DNA of 53,336 nt. Origin: Methanosaeta sp. PtaU1.Bin060. Its GTDB lineage: Archaea; Halobacteriota; Methanosarcinia; Methanotrichales; Methanotrichaceae. The position numbers and the translations under genes were made by a program. Location of the stretch: assembly GCA_002067365.1 (NCBI GenBank), contig MVRK01000018.1, positions 1-53,336 of the forward strand, in the 5' to 3' direction. Each line of letters starts with the position of its first letter. Positions within the stretch are counted from its first letter, which is position 1. This document shows positions 41,731 through 49,809 of the stretch, piece after piece. The notes below the pieces were generated by a model. The model did not search any database. It saw only the letters and a program-made list of their open reading frames with translations, and was not told the origin of the DNA.

Positions 41731-41904
41731 TCACTCTAGCACTGTTACTACCTGGGTCTTGATCTCAGCCTTGCCGCCGGTGGGCTCTGCGAGAGTCCTT
41801 CCGCATACGAGGCACTTCACGACGGTGGAGGCGTGAGCGAAGATTATCTGCTCGTTCTCGCAGTCGTTGCACTTTACTTTGATGAACTTGGAAGACAAAA
41901 TCAT
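41731..41904 (-). CDS. rps27e: Small ribosomal subunit protein eS27
   Basis: 57 residues. C4 zinc ribbon: '[20 protein letters not shown]' and '[19 protein letters not shown]', the typical S27e sequence. ATG at 41902-41904 is directly abutted by AGAGGG, so a TTG two codons later (41896-41898, giving MSSKFIKV) may be the true start because it has normal spacing. It sits between L44e and aIF2-alpha as in most archaea; TGA overlaps the alternative GTG of aif2A. Confidence 0.95.
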   Translation of the reverse strand: MILSSKFIKVKCNDCENEQIIFAHASTVVKCLVCGRTLAEPTGGKAEIKTQVVTVLE

Positions 41905-41911
41905 CCCTCTA

Positions 41912-42187
41912 TTATGCCTCTATCAGGTCGAACTTGCCCGCCCTGAATCCGGCACGGTTGTGAGCCTTCTTGCAGACACTGCAGCGGTACCTGAGGTTAA
42001 GCCTCTTCGTGGGCTTGTCGCCGCCGGGCACCTTGGAGAACTTACCGCGGTTTCCTATGCCATTGGCCCTGAGCTTCTGTCTCGATATATGAGTCAGGGA
42101 GGAGGCCCGGCCTTTTTTCACCCGCTCCACCGTCTGAGCGGTATGCTTCTTGCAGAACGGGCAGTAAGTGTTAAGCTTCTTTGGCAT
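41912..42187 (-). CDS. rpl44e: Large ribosomal subunit protein eL42 (L44e)
   Basis: 91 residues from ATG 42187 ([20 protein letters not shown]); a GTG two codons earlier is open but not family-like. Zinc ribbon cysteines are in 'YCPFCKKH' and '[20 protein letters not shown]'. The basic middle '[20 protein letters not shown]' binds 23S rRNA near the E site and carries the GGxKxT-type region linked to cycloheximide sensitivity in eukaryotes. First gene of the long translation operon running left to prs. Confidence 0.97.
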   Translation of the reverse strand: MPKKLNTYCPFCKKHTAQTVERVKKGRASSLTHISRQKLRANGIGNRGKFSKVPGGDKPTKRLNLRYRCSVCKKAHNRAGFRAGKFDLIEA

Positions 42188-42556
42188 CTTCACTTAGCAT
42201 CAACTCTTTTTTCACGTCTCACTTCACAAGCTTGATTCGTCTCACGGCAATGGCCTAGAACACCTCGGGAGCCGCGAATGCACCGCATTTCGCTAGAAGT
42301 CAGATCCGCCCCGCTCCCTGGATCCATAAGACACGCTGTCGAGCAACCAGGACCAATCTGATTCCTATGTTATATCTTTTTTGCCTCACTGAGATCGGTG
42401 CAGAATCCCAAAATCATTTCGCGTCCATCCGAACCTCTGACGAAAGCGAGGCAGAGATATTTCGGGCGGGACGGCACTCGATTATCTGCCCGGATGCTGT
42501 AGCATGTGATCAGTATGCTATCAGAGGGAGGGTTCGTTGTTTTGGCCTGTATAGCT
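42188..42556. other. Gene-free stretch upstream of the ribosomal operon
   Basis: 369 bases between the L44e start and the end of the next leftward gene; it should hold the operon promoter. An obvious TATA box near the start is not visible; an AT-rich AAAAAGATATAACATAGG (minus strand, near 42366-42383) is the best candidate, implying a long leader of about 160 nt. Short open frames across it look like shadows. Confidence 0.45.
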
Positions 42557-43378
42557 TCAGATATCCTCTTCAGGCGGGATATATGTGACCACAAGTCTTA
42601 CGGAGCCGAACTGCAAGATGTCCTTCTGGTTGGACGACCTCGCTTCTCGCGTTTTTGGCTCCTCTGTATCGCAGGGCTTCCATTCTCCTCCGACGAAGGT
42701 ATAGCCCGAGGATGATAGATCCCGCTTCTCGCCCTCCCTTCCGCTGAACAGCTTCTCTTTCTTCCCGACTATGTTTGTCTCCCGCCTGTCGAACTGGAGG
42801 CGCATCTGGAATCGTTCGGAGCCAACTGAGTCCTGAAGGGCATTGACGAGCCCCGGATAGGTCTTCTGCGTGGTCTTAAGATCGGCTGAGGTGCAGATCC
42901 TCATTATGTCGCCACGGGGCACACCCATATAGTATTCCTCCGGGCTCAGGGTGTCATAAAATACAGGATACGCCTTCAGGCATGCGAGGTTGAGAAAAGG
43001 ATCTCCCAGAACATCGCACCGCCTCATGTCCACTGCCACTTTCTTGATGACAGCGCCATCGGGAATGCCCGATGTGTTGAAGCTGAGAAATGCCTGGGAA
43101 CCGACGTCCCCTGCGATGTGGCCGGTGCATAGGGAATGGAAGACGGTCCTGTTGGAGCACACGCTTCCGCTCTCGTTGGATATACAAATAAGGGTGATTT
43201 TCTTGGTGGGCTGCACATCTGTTTTGTTGCTATCGCCAGGAGATGCTATGGCACAGGGGCCTGCTCCACCAACAGCGATTCCACCTTGAGGCTCATCCTG
43301 ATCGGCTAGAACGATGGTCACAATAACGGCAGTGACCAACAGCATTGCTAAAGCCATGGAAGTGAGGGGGACTTTCAT
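42557..43378 (-). CDS. Secreted Cys-containing protein, DNRLRE-like
   Basis: 273 residues with an N-terminal signal/anchor 'MALAMLLVTAVIVTIVLA'. The mature part shows 'SQAFLSFNTSGIPDGAVIKK' and 'SVRLVVTYIPPEE', the pattern of jelly-roll DNRLRE or carbohydrate-binding-like domains in which an early 'FdtSgIPdga' and a final 'VtY' strand pair. Seven or more cysteines (CAIA, CISN, VCSN, LCTG, RRCDVL, LACLK) may form disulfides outside the cell. Its closest relatives are probably lineage-specific. It is divergent from the HAD gene. Confidence 0.72.
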   Translation of the reverse strand: MKVPLTSMALAMLLVTAVIVTIVLADQDEPQGGIAVGGAGPCAIASPGDSNKTDVQPTKKITLICISNESGSVCSNRTVFHSLCTGHIAGDVGSQAFLSFNTSGIPDGAVIKKVAVDMRRCDVLGDPFLNLACLKAYPVFYDTLSPEEYYMGVPRGDIMRICTSADLKTTQKTYPGLVNALQDSVGSERFQMRLQFDRRETNIVGKKEKLFSGREGEKRDLSSSGYTFVGGEWKPCDTEEPKTREARSSNQKDILQFGSVRLVVTYIPPEEDI

Positions 43379-43531
43379 GACGCACCACCAGCTACATCTG
43401 CATAAATTTCGTATTATTAGTCTCCTCGGTGTATAAAATATTTTCGAGACTTCTCAGAGAAGACCGCCCCAAAAGGATAATAGCCTAGGAGCAGAGAGCT
43501 ATGAGAGGCATTGGACCCTGCGGAGCATTGA

Positions 43532-44170
43532 ATGATTCGTTTCATATCCCTGGACATGGACGGCACCCTGGTCAACTCCAGGTTCGTGGAAAAGGTCTGG
43601 ATGGAGGGCATCCCTCGCCTGTACGCTGAGCGCACAGGCATGGATTTCCCCTCAGCCAAAGAGTACGTCGTCGGAGAGTACATGAAGATAGGAAGCGGCA
43701 GGCTGGAATGGTATGAGATGAATTACTGGCTCAACAGGTTTCAGCTGAAGATCGAGAAGGAGCAACTTCTCGAGAGCTTCGAGGATGAGATAGAGACATA
43801 TCCCGAGGTCCAGGAAGCCCTGGAGATGCTTTCTGAGAGCTATGAGCTGGTAGTCACATCCAACGCCGCCCGCGAGTTCATAGAGATCGAGCTCGACTGC
43901 CTGCATGATTACTTCCGCGAGACCTTCTCGGCCACGAGCGACTTCAGGGAGGTGAAGAAGTCGCCCCTTCTCTACGGGGCTGTCTGCGCTCATCTCGATG
44001 CCCGCCCCTTTGAGGTATTGCATATCGGAGACCACTACAGCTACGATTACGAGTCCCCCCTCGAAGCGGGGCTGGATGCACTCTTCCTGGACCGCAAAGG
44101 CATGCGCAGCGGCAGCGAGGTTGTGGGCGACCTGCGGGAGGCTGTGGAGCGGATCTACGGCTGCGCCTGA
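43532..44170 (+). CDS. HAD superfamily hydrolase
   Basis: 212 residues. Motif I 'ISLDMDGTLVNSRFVEK' (DxDGT/V nucleophile and acid Asp), motif II 'LVVTSNAAREF' (Ser/Thr), motif III Lys in 'REVKKSPLLYG', motif IV 'HIGDHYSYDYESPLEAG' (GDxxxxD). A helical cap lies between motifs I and II (residues 20-95). It is probably a small-molecule phosphatase of unknown substrate, 33 nt upstream of pyrF, with which it is likely co-transcribed. Confidence 0.93.
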   Translation: MIRFISLDMDGTLVNSRFVEKVWMEGIPRLYAERTGMDFPSAKEYVVGEYMKIGSGRLEWYEMNYWLNRFQLKIEKEQLLESFEDEIETYPEVQEALEMLSESYELVVTSNAAREFIEIELDCLHDYFRETFSATSDFREVKKSPLLYGAVCAHLDARPFEVLHIGDHYSYDYESPLEAGLDALFLDRKGMRSGSEVVGDLREAVERIYGCA

Positions 44171-44203
44171 ATCCCGAGAATCTCTCTTTTTGCGGTTGAT
44201 GCT

Positions 44204-44845
44204 ATGAAGAAAGAACGAAGGTTGATCCTGGCGCTGGACGTCACTTCCAGAGAGAGGGCCCTCGCCCTCGCCGATATGCTGAGAGGCCACTTCGATGCCA
44301 TAAAGATAGGCTATCCTCTGATCCTCTCGGCAGGGCTTGAGGTGGTGAAGGAGATCTCTGATCATGCGCCAGTCATCGCCGATCTGAAGATCGCCGACAT
44401 CCCCAACACCAACAGGCTCATCTGCGAGGCGGTGCTCAGAGCTGGCGCGAGGGGCATCATCGCCCACGCATTCCCGGGAAAAGACGCCCTTTTGGCATGC
44501 GCAGACTCTGCCGCGGAGAGCGGGGCAGAGCTATATGTGGTGACTGAGATGAGCCATCCCGGTGCCTTGCAGTTCATGGCTCCCCTCGCCGAGGAGCTGG
44601 CACGCCTCGCAGTCGATGTGAACGCATCAGGTGTCGTGGCCCCCGCCACGAGGCCTGAGAGGATAAGGCAGATCCGCTCCATCATCGGGAGCAGGACCAT
44701 CATATCGCCGGGCGTCGGAGTCCAGGGCGGCTCAGCCCTGCAGGCACTCGAAGCTGGCTCAGACTACCTGATCGTCGGCAGATCTATCACAGATGCGAAG
44801 GACCCTCTGGCCGCAGCTGATGCAATCCTCGCCCAAATCAGCTAG
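44204..44845 (+). CDS. pyrF: Orotidine 5'-phosphate decarboxylase
   Basis: 213 residues, last step of UMP synthesis. The barrel strands are clear: 'LILALDVTSRERALALAD', the catalytic Asp-Lys-x-x-Asp in 'VIADLKIADIPNTN' (residues 65-78), 'PGVGVQGG' and 'SDYLIVGRSITDAKDP' (phosphate-binding GR). ATG 44204 follows TGATGCT. Upstream HAD gene on the same strand. Confidence 0.97.
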   Translation: MKKERRLILALDVTSRERALALADMLRGHFDAIKIGYPLILSAGLEVVKEISDHAPVIADLKIADIPNTNRLICEAVLRAGARGIIAHAFPGKDALLACADSAAESGAELYVVTEMSHPGALQFMAPLAEELARLAVDVNASGVVAPATRPERIRQIRSIIGSRTIISPGVGVQGGSALQALEAGSDYLIVGRSITDAKDPLAAADAILAQIS

Positions 44846-44930
44846 GCGAGAGCATGATGGATGCTGGATAATAGGCCCTGCCACCATGTGAGACATAATC
44901 CCGATCTGTAAAGCTGGTGTTTTCCAATCG

Positions 44931-45458
44931 CTAGACCATCCCCAAGCCACCATAGTAATCGGGCGAATCAGTCGGATATCCAAGCCAAGGGTAGGCTGAT
45001 GATGCAGGAGTGCCGTAATAGGGCGAGTATGGTGGGATGGATGATCCGCCTTCAATGCCTGAATTGATGTAAACAGGCTGCCCTGTCTTGGGATCTATAT
45101 AGAAATAGTCCGGATATCCCGTATAGGGATCAACGAAAGCATAGACAGGGTTTCCTGTATCGGGATCCACATAAACCTGGCCCATCCAGCCACTCGTCAG
45201 GTTAAGCGATTTCCAGATGTAGTATGGATCGGCTACCAGCGCTCCATTCTGAATGATGCTCCCCTTGGGAGCCCCACCCCAGTTCCATAGCCCCTCGGAA
45301 TTTTGGGTCGTGGCTGGATTCTGGCTCTGGAATTCCTTGAGCCAGGTCCGACCAAAATCACCACTTACCGTCTGGAAATCGCCTGCCGCTTGGGCCTGAA
45401 AGATGGCCGAGGTCATCACCAATGCTAGTACCAATGCCGCTGGGAAACTATAGCCCAT
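44931..45458 (-). CDS. Secreted Tyr/Pro/Gly-rich protein with DPxTGxP repeats
   Basis: 175 residues. Signal peptide 'ALVLALVMTSAIFQAQAAG'. The middle has three copies of a short unit: 'VYVDPDTGNPVYAFVDPYTG' and 'YIDPKTGQPVYI', each VDPxTGxP-like with aromatic flanks; the tail is very rich in Tyr, Pro, Gly and Ser ('PPYSPYYGTPASSAYPW'). This resembles structural or surface-coat proteins. No catalytic motif. In a filamentous methanogen it could belong to the sheath or cell envelope, but that is a guess from composition. Confidence 0.72.
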   Translation of the reverse strand: MGYSFPAALVLALVMTSAIFQAQAAGDFQTVSGDFGRTWLKEFQSQNPATTQNSEGLWNWGGAPKGSIIQNGALVADPYYIWKSLNLTSGWMGQVYVDPDTGNPVYAFVDPYTGYPDYFYIDPKTGQPVYINSGIEGGSSIPPYSPYYGTPASSAYPWLGYPTDSPDYYGGLGMV

Positions 45459-45789
45459 TCAAGATCCACCTCAGGTCAATGAACCCCGGTGCGATAAAAG
45501 CATTTCTAGCTGTGAATTAAAGCCTGGGCCAAGCCTGATCTCGTGGGATATTTCTGGCGTTCTCTGAGCAAAAAGCATCATCGGAAACAGTGCAGATCGC
45601 ATAGGAATTGCAGCCGCCAAAGAGACAATTACTATTATTATTTACGAAAAGTATAAATAAAGGCAAACTACAATGCTAACTATATTAGTATTATGAAACA
45701 GTGATGATCATTATAAATCGAGAGAGGAAGTTTCGCAAGGCGCTGGAAGGATAGAACGAGAAAAATATATCATGAAGGGATGGCACGGG
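45459..45789. other. AT-rich intergenic region
   Basis: 331 bases upstream of the secreted Tyr/Pro-rich gene. 45620-45720 is AT-rich with several TATA-like strings (TATAAATAAAG, ATTATAAATC). Nothing else is recognisable. Confidence 0.45.
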
Positions 45790-46986
45790 TCAGCCTTCCA
45801 CCGCCCTCCAACCTTCCTCTTCCACTTTTCTTATTACGACCTTCAAAGGCAGGTCTGCCGCTCTGGCTATTCTCAGAGAATCCTCGTACTCGGCCTTGAT
45901 GCCGAGAACCACGCCATCAATCCTGCTCACTTTGACTTGAGCACAGTGGATTGAGCCATCGATCTTTACACTCACCTGCCTCGTCTCGCGCTGTGCTATG
46001 TAGCGGTGAAGGCTCGGGAAGACCCGGACGCCTAGCGTTCCAGTCTCCCTCATGATCACCCTGGAGAGCTTTTCCGCATCATAGTGCCCGGCTATCACCC
46101 TGATCACATTTCCGCTCCGGCCCTTCTTCATTATCGCCGGCAGGATGGTGACGTCCAGCGCCCCTGCATCCATGAGGAGATCTATCAGGTTGCCCAGAAC
46201 CTCGCCAGTCACGTCGTCCACATTGGTCTCAAGCTGCACCACGTGGTCTCCATCTTTTAGGTGACCCTGCTCGCCGCTTGATGTCGTGCCAATCGTTCCC
46301 CGAAGGGCGTTGGACACCAGAAGCTCCATCTCGCCCGATCCATAGCCTACCCTTTCCGCCCGGATCAGGGGGTAGTTGTCGAGAAACCTATCGACGATGA
46401 CTGCGAGCATTGCCGCACCAGTTGGAGTCAGAAGCTCTCTCTCGACGGGCCCGCCCCTCCAAGGAAGGCCGCGCGAGCGCAGGATCTCCAGGGCCGCGGG
46501 ACCCGGGACGGAGAGGAGGCCGTGCTGCGTAGAGACGAAGCCGCCGCCGACGGAAATAGGAAGCGAGAGGACCTCCTCCACCTCCAGGCTCTCCAGGGCT
46601 GCACAGCCCCCGGCTATGTCCGCCAGGGCGTCGAGGGCACCCACCTCGTGAAAGTGCGCCTCCTCCTTGAGAACGCCGTGAACCCGGCTCTCGGCTGAGG
46701 CCAGGAGATCTACGGCCTGCAGCGCTTGCTCGAGCGCTTTTCCCGAGAGGCTTGAGCCCTTCAGGATGGTGAGCGCCTCGCCGAGGTTGCGGTATCTGCC
46801 GTTCGCGATTACCCTGGCCCTAGTGGTCTGGATGTGGCCCCGCTCCTCGCGCGAGATCTCCAGCCTGCAGCCCACAGACTCCACAGCCTCGCGAACTGCA
46901 TTCGCGTCTGCTCCGAGGTCTAGGAGGCAGCCCATGATCATGTCGCCAGAAGCGCCGGAGTAGGGATCTAAGAGAAGGGCCTTCAT
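45790..46986 (-). CDS. larC: Nickel-pincer cofactor biosynthesis protein LarC
   Basis: 398 residues from ATG 46986 (MKALLLDPYSGASGDMIMGC, the family start); the frame is open to 47112 without family sequence. LarC inserts nickel into the pyridinium bis-thiocarboxylate cofactor used by lactate racemase and related LarA enzymes. 'HFHEVGALDALADIAG' carries the metal-binding His pair (near residue 105), and 'LETNVDDVTGEVLG' plus 'KKGRSGNVIRVIAG' mark the C-terminal half. No larA, larB or larE is adjacent, so the client enzyme lies elsewhere or differs. Confidence 0.94.
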   Translation of the reverse strand: MKALLLDPYSGASGDMIMGCLLDLGADANAVREAVESVGCRLEISREERGHIQTTRARVIANGRYRNLGEALTILKGSSLSGKALEQALQAVDLLASAESRVHGVLKEEAHFHEVGALDALADIAGGCAALESLEVEEVLSLPISVGGGFVSTQHGLLSVPGPAALEILRSRGLPWRGGPVERELLTPTGAAMLAVIVDRFLDNYPLIRAERVGYGSGEMELLVSNALRGTIGTTSSGEQGHLKDGDHVVQLETNVDDVTGEVLGNLIDLLMDAGALDVTILPAIMKKGRSGNVIRVIAGHYDAEKLSRVIMRETGTLGVRVFPSLHRYIAQRETRQVSVKIDGSIHCAQVKVSRIDGVVLGIKAEYEDSLRIARAADLPLKVVIRKVEEEGWRAVEG

Positions 46987-47209
46987 TTCTCTAGTTACTT
47001 GATGGAATTCAGTTAAATACAAATTGGTCCAGCAGGAGCCTCCAAGGATTGTCTCCTCTGAGAGATCAGCTTTCCAAGAAGCCGGGCGTCTCTGCTGAAT
47101 TGTCGAAATCAATAACAGGCCAACTTTCTTCAGATCCGCATCTCATGATTGTGTCGTCGATCGACTAAAAGCCGAAAACTTTATATTCGTTTATGATCGT
47201 AGTAGTAGC

Positions 47210-47259
47210 CAGCAAAAGTCGAATCTCTATTATTCTCCCTCCTTAGCGTCGACTTTTGC
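47210..47259. repeat. 12-bp perfect inverted repeat downstream of ogg
   Basis: AGCAAAAGTCGA (47210-47221) and TCGACTTTTGCT (47248-47259), 26-nt loop 47222-47247, starting 14 nt after the ogg stop codon. On the ogg strand the loop contains AAGGAGGGAG, a purine-rich Shine-Dalgarno-like string. Possible 3' hairpin, processing site, small RNA, or element end. Confidence 0.75.
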
Positions 47260-47273
47260 TCCCCTCCTTCTCA

Positions 47274-47936
47274 TCATTTGAAGATCTCCCCCGCCTCCTT
47301 GTACCAGAGAAGAAGGTCGAGGTGGCCCATGGGGATGCCCACGTCCTTTGAAAACCCTGTCATCCTCCTCTCGATCTCGAGATAGCTGCTCCTGGAGAGG
47401 GAGGCTGGAGGACTGTCTATCACCCCGAGGGCCAGAAGGTTCTTGAGGATATGTCTGTCGAGGATGGCCAGATCCTCGCCAAGGCCGATGTTCCTCAGGA
47501 AATGGCTGGCCTCCTTGTAGCCCAGGCCCAGCACATTCTTGACGAGCCACTCCCTGGCAGCAAAGGAGCCGGAGAATTCATTGAGGGTGGATCTCATAGA
47601 GGCATCAGAGAACATCTCCCGGGCCCTGCAGATGTACTCCGCCTTTCGCTGATGGAACCTGACCCCAGCCAGCTCCTCCTGGACCCGGCAGGCTTCGCCC
47701 TGGGCGACCAGGCCCTTTCTCTCAAGCCGCAAGACTGCGTTCCAGCAGGTTCTGGCTCTCGATTGGGGTGTCAGAAGGCAGAAGACCAGTTCCCTGAATA
47801 GCTCCTCTTCGCTGGCATTCTCCCAGATCAGCCTGAACTCTCCGAGTCTGGCCTCGATCTGAGGCCGCACGGGAGCATAGATCCTCATCAGCTCGATCTC
47901 TCCAAAGGTCTCAGCTTCTTTTTCTTGCGAGTCCAT
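47274..47936 (-). CDS. ogg: 8-oxoguanine DNA glycosylase/AP lyase (archaeal Ogg2 type)
   Basis: 220 residues from ATG 47936, where GGTGAT lies 4 nt upstream; GTG at 47945 is open. HhH-GPD fold: helix-hairpin-helix 'NVLGLGYKEASHFLRNIG' contains the catalytic Lys, and 'LAILDRHILKNLLALGVI' supplies the catalytic Asp. The early 'FRELVFCLLTPQSRARTCWN' is the family opening. Short length and missing Fe-S cysteines place it in Ogg2 rather than EndoIII. It excises oxidised guanine in base excision repair. Confidence 0.93.
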   Translation of the reverse strand: MDSQEKEAETFGEIELMRIYAPVRPQIEARLGEFRLIWENASEEELFRELVFCLLTPQSRARTCWNAVLRLERKGLVAQGEACRVQEELAGVRFHQRKAEYICRAREMFSDASMRSTLNEFSGSFAAREWLVKNVLGLGYKEASHFLRNIGLGEDLAILDRHILKNLLALGVIDSPPASLSRSSYLEIERRMTGFSKDVGIPMGHLDLLLWYKEAGEIFK

Positions 47937-47955
47937 CTTCATCACCGAGAGTCCA

Positions 47956-48690
47956 TCAAGGTTCCAGCCAGAGCCTTGTCCTGCCGACCCCTGATGTCAC
48001 AGTGACCCTCAGGGTCGTGCTCGTATTCCTGTAGGCTTCGTTCATGTAGGTGTCGTCCTGGCTCACAAGGCCGCTGGCAGCCTCAATCGATCCGATTCCC
48101 TGGCGGACGTCCACGACGGCCCCAGTCTTCCTCGGGAGGATAATGGTCAGATCTCCTACGCCCGATGTGATGCTCGCGTTGAGGTCCCTCTTCCAGGGGC
48201 CGCTGAGATTCAGGGTGAGATTGCTCGCACCGGCCTTCACGTCGAGGCCGGTCAGCGTCATGCCTCCGAGGCTGAGGCGGGCGTCGCCTGTTCCGAGGAT
48301 TGCGCTCAGATTCAATGGGACTGCGTCGTTAAGGCGAACTATCCACTGGTACGAGACGTCGCCCGAGAGGGAGGCACCGCCGCCCGCCGGCTGCTTGATC
48401 GCGAGGCTTCCGGCGTCGTTCGATGTGGTGTAGCTGACCTCAGGCTTCCACGATGCGATGTTGTAGATGAAGCTGGCATCCATCAGATCTTTCGCCCCGC
48501 CTTCAAGGAAAAGCTCTCCCAGGCCCATTACCACCTGGACGTTCGCTGTCTTCGCCCCTCCGATTGAGACGGCGCTGGACTCATTTTGCAGGGGCCCTAT
48601 CTTTTCCACAGGCTGTATGCAACCAAGAGCTGCATAGACGATGATCGCTATATAGAGAGCGGAGACTAAAAGGGAGGAGTTGGGCTTCAT
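47956..48690 (-). CDS. Lipoprotein with toast-rack/LiaF-like adhesin domain
   Basis: 244 residues. Signal peptide 'LYIAIIVYAALGC' ends in a lipobox (ALGC), so a lipid-anchored exported protein is likely. The mature part is a beta-helical 'toast rack' of repeats: 'VVMGLGELFLEGGAKDLMDA', 'LSAILGTGDARLSLGGMTL', 'ASITSGVGDLTIILPR', 'VVDVRQGIGSIEAAS', 'VTVTSGVGRTRLWLEP'. This domain type is found in envelope-stress sensors. Ends 19 nt before ogg starts; probably co-transcribed. Confidence 0.85.
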   Translation of the reverse strand: MKPNSSLLVSALYIAIIVYAALGCIQPVEKIGPLQNESSAVSIGGAKTANVQVVMGLGELFLEGGAKDLMDASFIYNIASWKPEVSYTTSNDAGSLAIKQPAGGGASLSGDVSYQWIVRLNDAVPLNLSAILGTGDARLSLGGMTLTGLDVKAGASNLTLNLSGPWKRDLNASITSGVGDLTIILPRKTGAVVDVRQGIGSIEAASGLVSQDDTYMNEAYRNTSTTLRVTVTSGVGRTRLWLEP

Positions 48691-48830
48691 GGACTATGCT
48701 CCTTGTGGGAATCTGGAGATGGGGAGTATCCTTCTGCCGAGAAGATAAATTTATTTGAGATTTCGGATCAGGCGAGGCGCAACAGATACAAAAGACTGTC
48801 CGTTGAGGGCAGATCGAGGAGCCAGACGCA

Positions 48831-49661
48831 TCATATCGAAAGGCCGAGCCACGCAAAGACACCCATCATCCTCAGGCCGATGTAGATCATGAGGGCCATG
48901 AAGATGTACATGAGCTTCTCGCCTGGGAGCCTGTGGGCGGCGTGTACACCAATCTGGGCCATGGGCACGCTGGTGCCAGCAAGAAGCACTAGCTGCAGAA
49001 GGTCGATGTACCCCACTGAGTAGGGAGGCAGACCCGCACTCCCAAGGCCATTGAGGGCGTAGGCCAAAATCCCGCCCACAGAGTTGAAGGCGATGACCAT
49101 AGAGGAGGTCCCCACAGCCTTGTGCATGCTGAAGCCGAGGGCTACGACCAGGGCGGGGACCAGTATCACGCCGCCGCCAATGCCGGTCATCCCCGAGACG
49201 ATCCCCACTGCAAATCCCCAGAGGATGTAAGGCAGGAGGCTCTCCTCCTGCACCCCTTTGGAGCAGATCTTCCCGGCCAGGAGCATCCTCAAGGCCCCTG
49301 CCAGTACCACGACGCCGAACGCCATCTTGAGCAGATCTCCGGGAGCATGAGCGGCGATGGTCCCGCCGACCATTGCTCCGGCAAGGCCCGAGAGCCCGAG
49401 AGTGATTCCCGGCCTCAATAGAACGACGCCGCGGCAGTAATGGCCGTGACATCCGCTGAGGGCCGTCGGGAGGATCACCGCGAGGGATGTCCCGAAGGCG
49501 ACCCTGACGGCGATGGTGGGATCGACGCCCGAGGAGGTCAGGGCCCAGATCTGCACTGGAACCATGACGAAGCCGCCGCCCACTCCAAGAAGGCCGCAGG
49601 CGAATCCCACCATCACGCCGGTGGCCGCCAGCACCAGGGCATAGACGATCTGGGGCTCCAT
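48831..49661 (-). CDS. TSUP/TauE-SafE family permease
   Basis: 276 residues, eight hydrophobic helices in two related halves: 'GFACGLLGVGGGFVMVPVQI' and 'GIVSGMTGIGGGVILVPALV' are the paired inverted-repeat signatures (GxGGG-x-x-x-P). Members move sulfite, sulfonates or other organo-sulfur anions across the membrane. Substrate not resolvable here. ATG 49661; an AT-rich region near 49695-49775 holds the promoter. Confidence 0.93.
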   Translation of the reverse strand: MEPQIVYALVLAATGVMVGFACGLLGVGGGFVMVPVQIWALTSSGVDPTIAVRVAFGTSLAVILPTALSGCHGHYCRGVVLLRPGITLGLSGLAGAMVGGTIAAHAPGDLLKMAFGVVVLAGALRMLLAGKICSKGVQEESLLPYILWGFAVGIVSGMTGIGGGVILVPALVVALGFSMHKAVGTSSMVIAFNSVGGILAYALNGLGSAGLPPYSVGYIDLLQLVLLAGTSVPMAQIGVHAAHRLPGEKLMYIFMALMIYIGLRMMGVFAWLGLSI

Positions 49662-49809
49662 TGGTCAAATCCTCTCACGGAGGGTGGTGATATGGATCAT
49701 ATTAATGGGTCATATTGATGATCGATCCCAATATAAATAGCTATGATATCAATAAAATTTTTAATAAAAAATCATAAACCTCTGGGCAGCACGGGTCTCC
49801 AGTCATGCC

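Noticed and set aside
42370-42594. 74-codon minus-strand frame overlapping the end of the secreted protein gene
   Set aside because: TTG start inside the other gene, no ribosome site, and an equally long frame on the other strand.
43652-44467. 271-codon minus-strand frame across HAD and pyrF
   Set aside because: Antisense shadow; both plus-strand genes have catalytic motifs.
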